Source: Bacteroidales bacterium (GTDB lineage: Bacteria; Bacteroidota; Bacteroidia; Bacteroidales; F082). From it: 64,000 nt of DNA. Each line of letters starts with the position of its first letter. Positions within the stretch are counted from its first letter, which is position 1. Under the pieces are notes generated by a model. The model did not search any database. It was not told the origin of the DNA and saw only the letters and a program-made list of their open reading frames with translations. Shown here one piece after another: positions 34,885-44,190 of this stretch. The stretch lies in the NCBI GenBank assembly GCA_017531225.1, contig JAFXLL010000014.1:171390-235389 (forward strand), written 5' to 3'. Position numbers and translations under genes: made by a program.

Positions 34885-36144
34885 ATGAGACGTTTTTTTG
34901 TTTTTCTATCATTCTTGATCTTTACTTCAGCTTTGATGGCTCAGGATACACTTACCGTAATGCAGTACAATCTGCTGCAATATGGAAACTATCAAGGTTA
35001 TGGCGGTTGTTCGGAAAGCACCAACAGCACGCAGCTTAAGGACAATAGTATCCGCGTCATCATGGATTATGTCAAACCCGACATCCTTACCGTATGCGAG
35101 TTTGGCGCCACACAGCAGCTTCAGACCACGTTTTTAAGGAGTAACCTTAACATCAATGGTGCCGACTATTGGAAGTCAGACAACATAATGAATGGTATGA
35201 ATAGCAATATCATCAACCATATCTTTTATGATTCCCGTAAAATGGAAATGAGCAAGCACATATCATTGCCCACCAGTCCACGCAACGTTGATGTCTATGA
35301 GATGTATTTAAAGACATCGAGCCTTATTGCCGGCGATACCATCAAGTTGGTTTGCATTGTGGCCCACCTCAAGGCGGGTACAGATTCCGAATCGGTACGA
35401 TTGGCCACCATGACGACCGTGATGAACTACGTGAGCGCACACTATGCCAACGACAATGTGCTCGTTATGGGTGATTTCAATATGTATCGCGCCACTGAGG
35501 GAGCGTATCAAATCCTAACCAAGACCTATGGCAATACTTCCGCACTTTTCGTTGATCCATTGGCTTCCGTAGGTGGTGTGGGGTCATGGAATAATAATAG
35601 CATGTTTGCTCGATTCCATACCCAATCCACCAGAACCAACGGCCCCTGCTTCTCGACAGGAGGGTTGGATGACCGTTTTGATTTTATCCTGACAAGTGAC
35701 GAGATTTACATGGGCTCCAAAAAGATGAAATACATCAAGGATACCTATAAGGCTGTTGGCAACGATGGATTGCATTTTAATAAAAGCATCATTCAAAATG
35801 GTAATAACGCAGTGCCAGCAGAGGTTTCTCAGGCATTGTATGACTGTTCGGACCATCTGCCGGTCACCATGAAGATGTGGGTTCAAATGCATTTGGGAGT
35901 AGAGGAATATACGGCCGCTAATGGGTTCAAGGTGTACCCCAACCCAACTACCGATGTGTTGACCGTTGATATCGTAGATAAGGCCACATACATCATTTCA
36001 AACGTGATGGGACAGATTGTGATGTCGGGCAGCATCAATGGCGAGAACCAGCAAATCAACGTTTCCGCCTTACCGAATGGACTTTATTTCATCAGGGTTA
36101 ATAGCATGATTTCTAAGTTTGTAAAATCATCATATTCACATTAA
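34885..36144 (+). CDS. Secreted endonuclease/exonuclease/phosphatase-family protein with T9SS sorting tail
   Basis: 419 residues from the ATG at 34885, giving the signal peptide MRRFFVFLSFLIFTSALMAQ. The EEP (DNase I-like) fold shows MQYNLL, CEFG (metal Glu), VAHLKAG, GDFNMY and SDHLPV in order. The last ~75 residues (VYPNPTTDVLTV ... FVKSSYSH) are a T9SS type A sorting domain, so the enzyme should be exported across the outer membrane. The fold covers nucleases, phospholipases and phosphatases; a secreted nuclease is the simplest guess. A -7 element lies 18 bases before the start. Confidence 0.85.
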   Translation: MRRFFVFLSFLIFTSALMAQDTLTVMQYNLLQYGNYQGYGGCSESTNSTQLKDNSIRVIMDYVKPDILTVCEFGATQQLQTTFLRSNLNINGADYWKSDNIMNGMNSNIINHIFYDSRKMEMSKHISLPTSPRNVDVYEMYLKTSSLIAGDTIKLVCIVAHLKAGTDSESVRLATMTTVMNYVSAHYANDNVLVMGDFNMYRATEGAYQILTKTYGNTSALFVDPLASVGGVGSWNNNSMFARFHTQSTRTNGPCFSTGGLDDRFDFILTSDEIYMGSKKMKYIKDTYKAVGNDGLHFNKSIIQNGNNAVPAEVSQALYDCSDHLPVTMKMWVQMHLGVEEYTAANGFKVYPNPTTDVLTVDIVDKATYIISNVMGQIVMSGSINGENQQINVSALPNGLYFIRVNSMISKFVKSSYSH

Positions 36145-36189
36145 TTGAAAAATTTACTAAAAAACCATTTTTATATTGAAAAATCATAT

Positions 36190-36197
36190 TAATTTTG
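36190..36197 (+). promoter_or_regulatory. -7 element for the DUF5618-like gene
   Basis: TAATTTTG lies 26 bases before the ATG at 36224, within a very AT-rich gap of about 80 bases. Confidence 0.45.
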
Positions 36198-36223
36198 TGG
36201 CGTAAATTTAAATTAATGTAAAA

Positions 36224-36628
36224 ATGGTAAAGAAAAACCCTGTTGAAGAAGCGCGGCGTTATGTAGACAACGCTAAAACCTTATTGGTTGAACATGGTGA
36301 ATTGGATGTGGAAACACGTTCCTATAACGATCCAAAATACGTAAAGATGGCGGGAAATACCTTATGGAATGGTGTTCTTTATATTTTAGACGCTGTTTTT
36401 CATGTTAGGTCGGACCGCCGCCGTCACGTTGACATAGAAGATTATCGGAAAGCAGTGGGGAAACGAGACAACAAACTGCTTCAACTTGTTAACGTGGCAT
36501 ACGATAAAATGCACATTTACATGGGTTATGATGGTAATCCATATAAACCAGATTGCGATAGTTGTTTCCACGTTGCCAACGACATTATCGATCGTTGCGC
36601 GCTGATGCTTCCCAAGGCTAATGCGTGA
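36224..36628 (+). CDS. Small helical protein, DUF5618-like
   Basis: 134 residues, cytoplasmic and mostly helical. The layout (EEARRYVDNAKTLL, then YVKMAGNTLWNGVLYILDAVF, YRKAVGKRDNKLLQLVNVAYDKMHIYMGYDGN) resembles the Bacteroidota DUF5618 family and is reminiscent of HEPN-type helical bundles, though the RxxxxH ribonuclease motif of HEPN is not seen. Function is unknown. Its end overlaps map by 11 bases, tail to tail. Confidence 0.65.
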   Translation: MVKKNPVEEARRYVDNAKTLLVEHGELDVETRSYNDPKYVKMAGNTLWNGVLYILDAVFHVRSDRRRHVDIEDYRKAVGKRDNKLLQLVNVAYDKMHIYMGYDGNPYKPDCDSCFHVANDIIDRCALMLPKANA

Positions 36629-37478
36629 GGATTTCAAGCCCTGTTTCGGTCATTAGGAAGGTGTGCTCCCATTGGGCTGAAGGCAATTCGTCCTCGGTGA
36701 TGACGGTCCAACCGTCAGCGCTGTCGATGAAGACTTTCCAAGTACCCATGTTGACCATTGGCTCGATGGTGAATACCATGCCAGGGACGAGCAACATTCC
36801 AGTGCCTTTTTTGCCGTAGTGCAGCACTTCAGGATCGTCGTGGAACTTGATGCCTACGCCGTGGCCGCAGAGGTCGCGCACCACGCTGAAGCCGTATTTA
36901 TGGGCGTGTTGCTGGATGGCGTTTCCGATATCGCCCACGAAGCCGAAAGGCTTGGCGGCCGCCATACCAATCTCGAGACATTCCTTGGCCACATCCACCA
37001 ATTTCTGCTTCTGCGGCGTGGTCTTGCCGATGACGAACATACGTGAGGCGTCAGCATAATAGCCGTCGAGGATGGTGGTGCAGTCCACGTTGATGATGTC
37101 GCCTTCCTTTAGGATTTCCTTGGCTGACGGGATGCCGTGGCATACCACCTCGTTGATGGAAGTACACACGCTCTTGGGATAGCCTTCATAGCCTAAAGTG
37201 GCTGGGATGGCGCCATGCTCGATGGTGTAAGTATGAACGATTTCGTCGATTTCCAAAGTGCTCATGCCTGCATGGATCTTTTCGCCCACCAGGTCGAGGA
37301 TGGCAGTGTTGATGACACCGCTCTTACGGATGCCCTCGATCTCTTCGGGGGTACGGATCAACGAACGTTTCGGCACCAAGGCACCGCGACTTTCAAAAGC
37401 CATCACTTTCTTATCCAACTCGGTGGGTTCCACACCTGCCGGAACACGCCATCTTTTACGATTATTGAACATTCCCAT
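36618..37478 (-). CDS. map: Methionine aminopeptidase, type I
   Basis: 286 residues, a little longer than the E. coli enzyme because of a ~35-residue N-terminal extension. The metal ligands are in place: Asp in INVDCTTILDGYYADASRMF, His in DLCGHGVGIKFHDDP, Glu in FTIEPMV and Glu in AQWEHTFLMT. It removes N-terminal Met from new proteins. It follows dnaG by 9 bases and is probably the last gene of the recG-dnaG-map stretch. Either Met1 or Met3 could be the start. Confidence 0.95.
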   Translation of the reverse strand: MGMFNNRKRWRVPAGVEPTELDKKVMAFESRGALVPKRSLIRTPEEIEGIRKSGVINTAILDLVGEKIHAGMSTLEIDEIVHTYTIEHGAIPATLGYEGYPKSVCTSINEVVCHGIPSAKEILKEGDIINVDCTTILDGYYADASRMFVIGKTTPQKQKLVDVAKECLEIGMAAAKPFGFVGDIGNAIQQHAHKYGFSVVRDLCGHGVGIKFHDDPEVLHYGKKGTGMLLVPGMVFTIEPMVNMGTWKVFIDSADGWTVITEDELPSAQWEHTFLMTETGLEILTH

Positions 37479-37487
37479 TTGTATCTC

Positions 37488-39449
37488 TTATTTTGCAATT
37501 ACTATTCCTAACATTTTGTTGATTTGTACCCTGAGGTCGTCCCAATGCTTTTTCTTCTTCAACAGAATCAGTTGATTGTCAGGGTCAGGCTCTTCCTTGA
37601 TTTGGTCTTGAATTTCTTTACGCCTTGCGTCGATGATCTGGTCTTTGTAACGAAGGATGGCGTATTGGACCGCTTTCTTTAAGATGTCTTCCTCTTTTTT
37701 GACAAAAATCCCATGTCGTTCCCAACCATCGAGTTTATACTGTGTGGTCACCAAATCGATAGCCACTTGCGACACCTGTTCGTCTTCATTTGAGGTGAAA
37801 AACTGATCGTTAGGGAGTTCTTCAGTATTCAACGCTTGGTCGTAGATCTCGAAGATTTTTCGGTTGACGGGATCGTTAAATTCGATGTTGTCAGTGATTA
37901 AATCGTCAACGATCATTTGAGCAACAGGGACCTGCTCTTCGACTTCTTGACCGAGTTCGTCCTGTTGTTTGATGGTGAGGGTTCTGCCGCCATAAAGCAG
38001 CATCAACTTCACCAGCTCGCGTTCCTGGTAATAACCTGGAGGCAGTGTCTCATCCTGAGGCTGCTCCTGAGTCGGTGTGGTGACGATAGGCTCGTCGGGG
38101 ATGACCTCGCCTTCAACGCCGAGTGACTTCTTGAACTTGGCGCGGAGCATCTTGTTGAGCTCCATCATCAGAGTTTCCTCAGGCATGTCGAGCAGTCGGC
38201 TGGTCTCCTTGACGTAGGCGATGCGGAAGATGGGATCGGGTACCACCGAGATGGTCTCTACCATGTTACGCACTACCTGGCCTTTCTTGATGGGGTCGTT
38301 GGCGGCGTCTTTCAGCAGCAGCTCGGTCTTGAAACGGATAAAGTCCTTGGCGTTGTCTTTCAAATAACGGAGGACTTCCTCGGTGGGATATTCCTTGCCG
38401 AAGGTGTCGGGATCGTGTTCAGGGGGCAGCACTACCACGCGGACGTTCATGCCTTCGGCGAGGATCATGTCGGTACCCCTTAATGCAGCATGTACACCGG
38501 CAGCGTCGCCATCGTAGAGCATGGTGATGTTCTTGGTGTAGCGCTTGACGAGGCGGATCTGCTCTGTGGTCAACGAAGTGCCTGAACTGGCCACAACGTT
38601 CTCAATGCCAATCTGGTGCATGCGCAACACGTCAAAATAGCCTTCTACCAAGATACATTCATCCTTGTTGACGATGGCCGATTTGGCGAAATAGATGCCG
38701 TAGAGCGTCTCTTTCTTTTGATAGATCTCCGACTCGGGTGAGTTCTGGTACTTGGCCAGTTTTTTCTCGGGATCGGACTGCAGGATGCGGCCACCGAAGC
38801 CGATGACCTTGCCAGTGAGGTTATGGATGGGGAACATCACGCGGCCATGGTAACGGTCGTAATATTCGCCGTTTTGCCGCTTGATGGAGAAGCCTACTTT
38901 CTCGAGAAATTCTGGATCGTACCCGTTTTGCTTGGCATAGTTGGTGAAAGCCTCCCATTTGGAAGGACTGTAGCCTAAATGGAACTTCTCGATGATGGGA
39001 TTGAGGTAGCCGCGTTCACGGAAATATTCCAAACCAATGGACTTGCCTTCATCCGTATTCCAAAGTGTATTCACGAAGAACTTGTCAGCGAAGGCGTTGA
39101 TGTTGAACATCTTTTCGCGTTCGGTCTGGGCCATACGCTCTTCGGGCGACAGCTCCTTTTCCTCGATTTGGATGTTGTATTTTTTGGCGAGATAGCGCAG
39201 TGCCTCGGGATAGGTGTAGTGCTCGTGTTCCATCAGGAACTTGGCCGAGTCACCCGCCTTGCCGCAGCCGAAGCACTTGAAGATGTTTCGTGCTGGGTTG
39301 ACGCTAAACGAGGGTGTCTTTTCATTGTGGAAGGGACAATTCCCCCACATGTTCGACCCGCGCTTTTTGAGCGAGACGAACTCTCCCACGACCTCCTCGA
39401 TACGGGCGGCTTGAAGGATTTGATCGACAGTTTCCCTTGGGATTGGCAT
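37488..39449 (-). CDS. dnaG: DNA primase
   Basis: 653 residues from the ATG at 39449 (MPIPRETVDQIL). A TTG seven codons upstream lies inside the -7 promoter element, so it is unlikely to be the start. The zinc-binding domain has Cys38, His41, Cys59 and Cys62 (CPFHNEKTPSF ... CFGCGKAGD). The Toprim core has ILVEGYFDVLRMHQIG and MLYDGDAAG. The C-terminal part would bind the replicative helicase. It lays RNA primers in replication. Confidence 0.97.
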   Translation of the reverse strand: MPIPRETVDQILQAARIEEVVGEFVSLKKRGSNMWGNCPFHNEKTPSFSVNPARNIFKCFGCGKAGDSAKFLMEHEHYTYPEALRYLAKKYNIQIEEKELSPEERMAQTEREKMFNINAFADKFFVNTLWNTDEGKSIGLEYFRERGYLNPIIEKFHLGYSPSKWEAFTNYAKQNGYDPEFLEKVGFSIKRQNGEYYDRYHGRVMFPIHNLTGKVIGFGGRILQSDPEKKLAKYQNSPESEIYQKKETLYGIYFAKSAIVNKDECILVEGYFDVLRMHQIGIENVVASSGTSLTTEQIRLVKRYTKNITMLYDGDAAGVHAALRGTDMILAEGMNVRVVVLPPEHDPDTFGKEYPTEEVLRYLKDNAKDFIRFKTELLLKDAANDPIKKGQVVRNMVETISVVPDPIFRIAYVKETSRLLDMPEETLMMELNKMLRAKFKKSLGVEGEVIPDEPIVTTPTQEQPQDETLPPGYYQERELVKLMLLYGGRTLTIKQQDELGQEVEEQVPVAQMIVDDLITDNIEFNDPVNRKIFEIYDQALNTEELPNDQFFTSNEDEQVSQVAIDLVTTQYKLDGWERHGIFVKKEEDILKKAVQYAILRYKDQIIDARRKEIQDQIKEEPDPDNQLILLKKKKHWDDLRVQINKMLGIVIAK

Positions 39450-39467
39450 CTCAACGTGAATTTTTTG

Positions 39468-39475
39468 CAAAAATA
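39468..39475 (-). promoter_or_regulatory. -7 element for dnaG
   Basis: The minus strand reads TATTTTTG, 18 bases before the ATG at 39449, in the 33-base gap after recG. Confidence 0.5.
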
Positions 39476-39482
39476 AGGATTT

Positions 39483-41588
39483 TTATCCAATTTGACTCCA
39501 GTCGAACGTTTGGGCGAACAATTCCTTGTAATGCTCGCGCAGCATGCGGTTTTCAGGCTTGATGAGCTTGGGGTCGTCGTTGAGGATGCGGATGGCAGCG
39601 TCGCGCACCTGAGGGATCAAGGCGCCGTCTTTTTGCAGGTCGCCGATGAGCATCTCGATTTGTCCGGATTGGCGCAGGCCACCTGTCTCGCCGGGACCAC
39701 GCAACTCCAAGTCGACTTCAGCAATCTGGAATCCGTCGCTGGTGGCACACATGGTCTTCATGCGTGTCTTGCCATCGGGAGTGAGCTTATGGTCAGTGAC
39801 CAAGATGCAGTAGGATTGGTCAGCGCCACGACCCACACGGCCTCTGAGTTGGTGCAACTGTGAAAGCCCAAACCGATTAGCATTTTCAATGATCATGACG
39901 CTGGCGTTGGGCACGTTCACACCGACCTCAATCACCGTAGTAGCTACCATGATCTGGGTGTTTCGGGTGATGAAACGTTGCATCTCGAAGTCCTTGTCCT
40001 CAGGCTTCAATTGTCCGTGGCATACGGAGATCTTGTATTGTGGCTCGGGGAAGTCCCGTAAAAGGGCTTCATAGCCTTCCTGAAGTGCGATCATATCGGT
40101 TTTCTCCGATTCCTTGATCAAGGGATAAACCACGTAAATTTGGCGTCCTTTGGCGATCTGCTGCTTCATAAACATCATGATGCGGTAACGGTCGTCGTCG
40201 TAGACGTGGTAGGTCTCCACGGGTTTTCTTCCGGGTGGCAGCTCATCGATCTTGGAGACATCGAGGTCACCGTATTGGGTCATGGCCAAGGTGCGTGGGA
40301 TGGGGGTGGCCGTCATCACCAGCATGTGAGGTGGCCGTTCGGTCTTTTCCCAAAAACGAGAACGTTGGGCTACACCGAAGCGGTGTTGCTCGTCAATGAT
40401 GGCTAAACCGAGGTTCTTGAAGACCACCTTTTCCTCAATGAGAGCATGGGTGCCCACAATGATCTGAAGACTGCCGTCCTCCAATCCTTGATGGATTTCA
40501 CGGCGTTCCTTGGTCTTGGTGGAGCCGGTGAGCAGGGCGAACTTCACGGGCATGTCCTTGAGCTGTTCCTTAAGGGTGGCGTAATGCTGTTGAGCCAGAA
40601 TCTCGGTGGGTGCCATCATGCAGGCCTGATAGCCGTTGTCCAACGCCAACAGCATCACCATGAGGGCGACGATGGTCTTGCCGCTGCCTACATCGCCTTG
40701 CAGCAGGCGGTTCATCTGGTGACCGCTACCCATGTCGATCCTTATTTCCCGGATCACGCGTTTTTGAGCGTTGGTCAAAGGGAAGGGGAGGTGCTCCTTG
40801 TAGAACGTGTTGAAGTAGTCGCCCACTTGGCTGAAGACATAGCCTCGGCTGAGGCTCTCGCGGCGTTTTTTGGCGCGTAGAAGCTTGAGCTGGAAGAAAA
40901 GATGCTCTTCGTATTTCAGCCTTCTGGTGGCTTGTTGTATCTCGATATTATTGGCAGGGATGTGAATCTGGTAATAGGCGTATTTTCGAGGGATAAGCTG
41001 CTCTTGTTGTAGCAACTGTTGAGGTAGGACCTCTGGGATGAAATCCATCACCTGTTGGAGGATTTGGCGTTGGATCTGGGCAATCTGTCGGGTGCCGAGG
41101 CCATGGTCCTTCATCTTTTCAGTGGTGTTGTAGACGCCTTGCAGGCCTTCGCCAATGAGCGGGTCGCTGGGGTTGAACTCCTCAATCTCAGGATGGACGA
41201 AGTTGTAGTTATGGTTGAACTCCGATGCTTTGCCGAACAGGACGTATTTCTTACCTGGTTTGAAACGGTCTTTAATCCATTTCAGTCCACGGAAGAAGAC
41301 GAGCTCGATGGATCCGGTGTCGTCGGTGAATTTTGCCGTGGCACGTTGTGCCCTCGGCGCTCCAATGAGTTGTACATTGCTGATGGTGCCGATAAGTTGG
41401 TAATACACCAAATCGTCATTGACCTGCGCCACCTTGTGGATCTGGCTCTTGTCGACATACCTGAACGGAAACTGGTTGAGCATGTCCATATAGGTGAACA
41501 CTTTGAGCTCTTTGCCCAGGATCTCCGCCTTCTTTGGCCCTACGCCTTTCAGGTAGCTGATGTTCGTTTGCAGCAGGTTATATTCCAT
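39483..41588 (-). CDS. recG: ATP-dependent DNA helicase RecG
   Basis: 701 residues, normal size. An N-terminal wedge/OB region (YLKGVGPKKAEILGKEL, then an OB fold) precedes two helicase lobes: Walker A in LLQGDVGSGKTIVA, the DEQH box in AIIDEQHRFGVAQR, MTATPIPRTLAMT, and motif VI in QLRGRVGRGADQSYC. It remodels stalled forks and branched DNA. Its start overlaps the end of the upstream membrane protein gene by 11 bases, so it probably belongs to the transcript running down from the T9SS operon. Confidence 0.97.
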   Translation of the reverse strand: MEYNLLQTNISYLKGVGPKKAEILGKELKVFTYMDMLNQFPFRYVDKSQIHKVAQVNDDLVYYQLIGTISNVQLIGAPRAQRATAKFTDDTGSIELVFFRGLKWIKDRFKPGKKYVLFGKASEFNHNYNFVHPEIEEFNPSDPLIGEGLQGVYNTTEKMKDHGLGTRQIAQIQRQILQQVMDFIPEVLPQQLLQQEQLIPRKYAYYQIHIPANNIEIQQATRRLKYEEHLFFQLKLLRAKKRRESLSRGYVFSQVGDYFNTFYKEHLPFPLTNAQKRVIREIRIDMGSGHQMNRLLQGDVGSGKTIVALMVMLLALDNGYQACMMAPTEILAQQHYATLKEQLKDMPVKFALLTGSTKTKERREIHQGLEDGSLQIIVGTHALIEEKVVFKNLGLAIIDEQHRFGVAQRSRFWEKTERPPHMLVMTATPIPRTLAMTQYGDLDVSKIDELPPGRKPVETYHVYDDDRYRIMMFMKQQIAKGRQIYVVYPLIKESEKTDMIALQEGYEALLRDFPEPQYKISVCHGQLKPEDKDFEMQRFITRNTQIMVATTVIEVGVNVPNASVMIIENANRFGLSQLHQLRGRVGRGADQSYCILVTDHKLTPDGKTRMKTMCATSDGFQIAEVDLELRGPGETGGLRQSGQIEMLIGDLQKDGALIPQVRDAAIRILNDDPKLIKPENRMLREHYKELFAQTFDWSQIG

Positions 41589-42384
41589 CTCTTCGCCATA
41601 CGCTGTTTTTTTCTATCGTATTTTTCTCCCGAATATCGTCGAGCGCATTGTAGCTGCCAATGGTGCTGCCGCCGGAAGAGCTCGACGTGGAGTACTTGGT
41701 AAACAATTGATCTAGGCCGAGAAAACTACCCACCTTGCCGAAGGTATAAACAATCACCACCAGTAACACAATGTCAATAACGACGGCCAGTATCATAGAT
41801 ACGGCCATGGATTGACGCACGGCAGAGACCAGTACTAACAAGGCGACCATAGCCGATGGAATGCTCATCAGTACAGTGGAGGGTGTAACTTTAGCCTTGA
41901 GCCAGATGGTAAGCAGGTAAAGAATCGGCAGACCTAGGAATACCATTGTCGCCCAGAGGTTAAGTTGCCAGAATCGGATCATCAGGAAAGCAATCCCATA
42001 TGCCATGCCCATGACGATCACAAGCATGTTGAACTGTCCCCCCCTTATCTTTTCGCCTTTTTTCAAGGGCTTGGGACGACAGATCATGGTAAGGACGGGA
42101 AACAGCACGGCCAATCCCCAGTTGAGAGCCAGCATAGTGATAGAAGGTGTCGAAGCCTTGTTCAGGAACCATGTCCCCTCCCAATAACCCATGGCCAAGA
42201 CATACCAGCCCCACGCAACGGTCAGAAGCCCATAAAGGACACTACCAATAATATTAATGACACGGGATTTCAGTAGCATCAGCGGAGCTGCTACAACGCC
42301 TGCTATCAGAAGGCAAAGAATAGCCGTACTGTTGCTCATCCAAGCGTGAGCCAGTCCGGGCATCATGGAAAACAGAATAGTCAT
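41578..42384 (-). CDS. Multi-pass membrane protein of unknown function
   Basis: 268 residues with about seven hydrophobic helices up to residue ~225, then a soluble Ser/Gly-rich tail (STSSSSGGSTIGSYNALDDIREKN). Not recognised. It lies between the DMT transporter and recG, overlapping the latter by 11 bases, so it is likely part of the same transcript. The first Met (42384) or one of the Met residues at 7-8 could be the start. Confidence 0.6.
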   Translation of the reverse strand: MTILFSMMPGLAHAWMSNSTAILCLLIAGVVAAPLMLLKSRVINIIGSVLYGLLTVAWGWYVLAMGYWEGTWFLNKASTPSITMLALNWGLAVLFPVLTMICRPKPLKKGEKIRGGQFNMLVIVMGMAYGIAFLMIRFWQLNLWATMVFLGLPILYLLTIWLKAKVTPSTVLMSIPSAMVALLVLVSAVRQSMAVSMILAVVIDIVLLVVIVYTFGKVGSFLGLDQLFTKYSTSSSSGGSTIGSYNALDDIREKNTIEKNSVWRRDGI

Positions 42385-42422
42385 GGCAATAGGTGATTAT
42401 GCCTTCAAAGATACTAATTTTT

Positions 42423-43361
42423 TTATTTTTGGACCCGAGCCTTGCTCTTATTTACCAAAATGACACCGGTGAATACCAAAACCGCTGCCACCACCTTTTG
42501 CCATGTCAACCTGTCCATACCCAAAATGATCGCTGACACCATGCCGATCAGCGGCTGGACGTAGGTGTAAAGACTCACCACCGTGGGACGGAGCTGCTTT
42601 TGCCCAATAGGAAGCAAGAAATAGGCGATGAAGGTGGCAAACACGATGATATAGCCAAGCTGCAGCCAATAGCTGGTATTCATCTCAGCAAGGGGGAGAT
42701 GGGTCAACTCTTTGATGTTTAATGGCACGGCTACTAGGGTAGAGAACAGGAAGATCCACTTCATGAAGGTGACCACATGGTATCGTTGGATCAAAGGCCT
42801 GAAGATGCCGAGATAGGAAGCGAAGAATAGGCAATTTCCGATCATCAGCAGGATGCCGATGGGCATCGACTGAGTGATGCCGTTGCCATTGGCACTGATG
42901 GTGTTCAACACTAACATGATCACCCCAAAGAAGCTTATGGCCACACCGCCAGCCTTCTTCAACGTAATAGGCTCTTTGAGAGCGATGGCGGCAAAGAACA
43001 TTGTGAAGATAGGCGTGGTGGAACAGATGATGGAGGTGTCGAGTGGCGTTGTGTATTTGCTGGATTCAAGGTAGGAGAGCTGTGTAAGGAAAAAGCCAAG
43101 CATGGAGGCTGCGAAGATGCTGCAGAGGTCCTTGAATGGCACCTTCTCCTTGGGCAAAAACAGGGAAATGAGCCAAAACAGAATGCAGGCGCCCACTGAC
43201 CTAAAGCAGAACAAACCCAAAGAGCTGACCAAATGGGCGTTGGTCAGCTCCTTGCATATAATAATATTGAATCCGAAGATTACATAGGCACCTAAAACCG
43301 ATAAGTGCCCAATAAGCTTAGTATTCCCAAAGGCTTTGTTCAAAGTCAAACATCTCATCTT
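42423..43361 (-). CDS. EamA/DMT-superfamily transporter
   Basis: About 312 residues with ten hydrophobic helices in two EamA repeats (first around GAYVIFGFNIIICKEL ... GVAISFFGVIMLV, second around PIGILLMIGNCLFFASYLGIF ... VFTGVILVNK). It is an inner-membrane exporter of small metabolites or amino acids by family; the substrate is unknown. The start is uncertain: the first good ATG (43361) lies 44 bases inside gldN, and a TTG at 43346 is an alternative. The overlap suggests coupling to the T9SS operon. Confidence 0.75.
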   Translation of the reverse strand, partial: KMRCLTLNKAFGNTKLIGHLSVLGAYVIFGFNIIICKELTNAHLVSSLGLFCFRSVGACILFWLISLFLPKEKVPFKDLCSIFAASMLGFFLTQLSYLESSKYTTPLDTSIICSTTPIFTMFFAAIALKEPITLKKAGGVAISFFGVIMLVLNTISANGNGITQSMPIGILLMIGNCLFFASYLGIFRPLIQRYHVVTFMKWIFLFSTLVAVPLNIKELTHLPLAEMNTSYWLQLGYIIVFATFIAYFLLPIGQKQLRPTVVSLYTYVQPLIGMVSAIILGMDRLTWQKVVAAVLVFTGVILVNKSKARVQK

Positions 43362-44163
43362 TGATGCGCTCTGATTCGTAGAGAGCATCGATGTTCAAAG
43401 CGTAAGAGTTGATGTAGCGGTCGTACATGTTCTCTTCCTTGACGATATAGCTGTCGAACACGCGCTTGGTGAGGATCTCCTCGTAGGTGCGGCGTTCAGC
43501 GCCGTTCTTGCGGTTGGCCACGAAAGCCTCGGAGAGCACCTTACGGGTGTTGTCATCGTAAGGGATCCAGCAGGTCTGTGAAAGGCCGTCTTCGTCAACT
43601 ACGATGGGGCTGAGGGCAATGATGCGGACGAGGAACTGCGACAAGTGCTTGTCGAAATACCAGTCTTCCTTGATTCTCATGCGAGTGACATTGATCATAC
43701 GGTCTTTGAAGACGAGTTCATTGGCCACTTCGACGCCGTCTTTCATGATGACGGGCGGGTCGCCGATCTTGGTGTTTTCCTTTTCGAAGTCATCGCGGGT
43801 GAGCGGGGTGACCATATCGTCGATGTTATTCTCCACACGGTAGGGGGTGATGCGACCGTCAAGGATGCCGTCGTATAGCACGGTGATGAGGTTGCGCCAG
43901 TCCTCGGTGGGGTTGACGGGATAGTAGAACACTTGGTTGATCTTCTGGCGGAAGTCAATCTCGCGGATGATGGTCTTCTTCCACATCACATACTCCTCAC
44001 GGATCTCGGGAAGCGGTGACAGAGGCTTTTCGACCATGATTTCCTGACGGTTCGAGAGGATGCTGTTCATCGGCGGCTTGACGTCGGTAGTCTGGGCTTT
44101 GAGGCTCAGCACCATGCCGAAAAGCATCATGGCTGTCAGTGTTGAAACAAGTGTCTTTTTCAT
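43318..44163 (-). CDS. gldN: T9SS ring-associated protein GldN/PorN
   Basis: 281 residues with a signal peptide (MKKTLVSTLTAMMLFGMVLSLKAQ is the first segment). The body matches GldN/PorN: VMWKKTIIREIDFRQKINQVFYYP, a central ITVLYDGILDGRITPY, and YVKEENMYDRYINSYA-like end. In P. gingivalis PorN forms a periplasmic ring with the lipoprotein PorK at the outer membrane and contacts PorM. It is the fifth gene of porP-gldK-L-M-N. Confidence 0.95.
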   Translation of the reverse strand: MKKTLVSTLTAMMLFGMVLSLKAQTTDVKPPMNSILSNRQEIMVEKPLSPLPEIREEYVMWKKTIIREIDFRQKINQVFYYPVNPTEDWRNLITVLYDGILDGRITPYRVENNIDDMVTPLTRDDFEKENTKIGDPPVIMKDGVEVANELVFKDRMINVTRMRIKEDWYFDKHLSQFLVRIIALSPIVVDEDGLSQTCWIPYDDNTRKVLSEAFVANRKNGAERRTYEEILTKRVFDSYIVKEENMYDRYINSYALNIDALYESERIKDEMFDFEQSLWEY

Positions 44164-44190
44164 CTTCTATGAAATTTGTTGGTTATTAGC

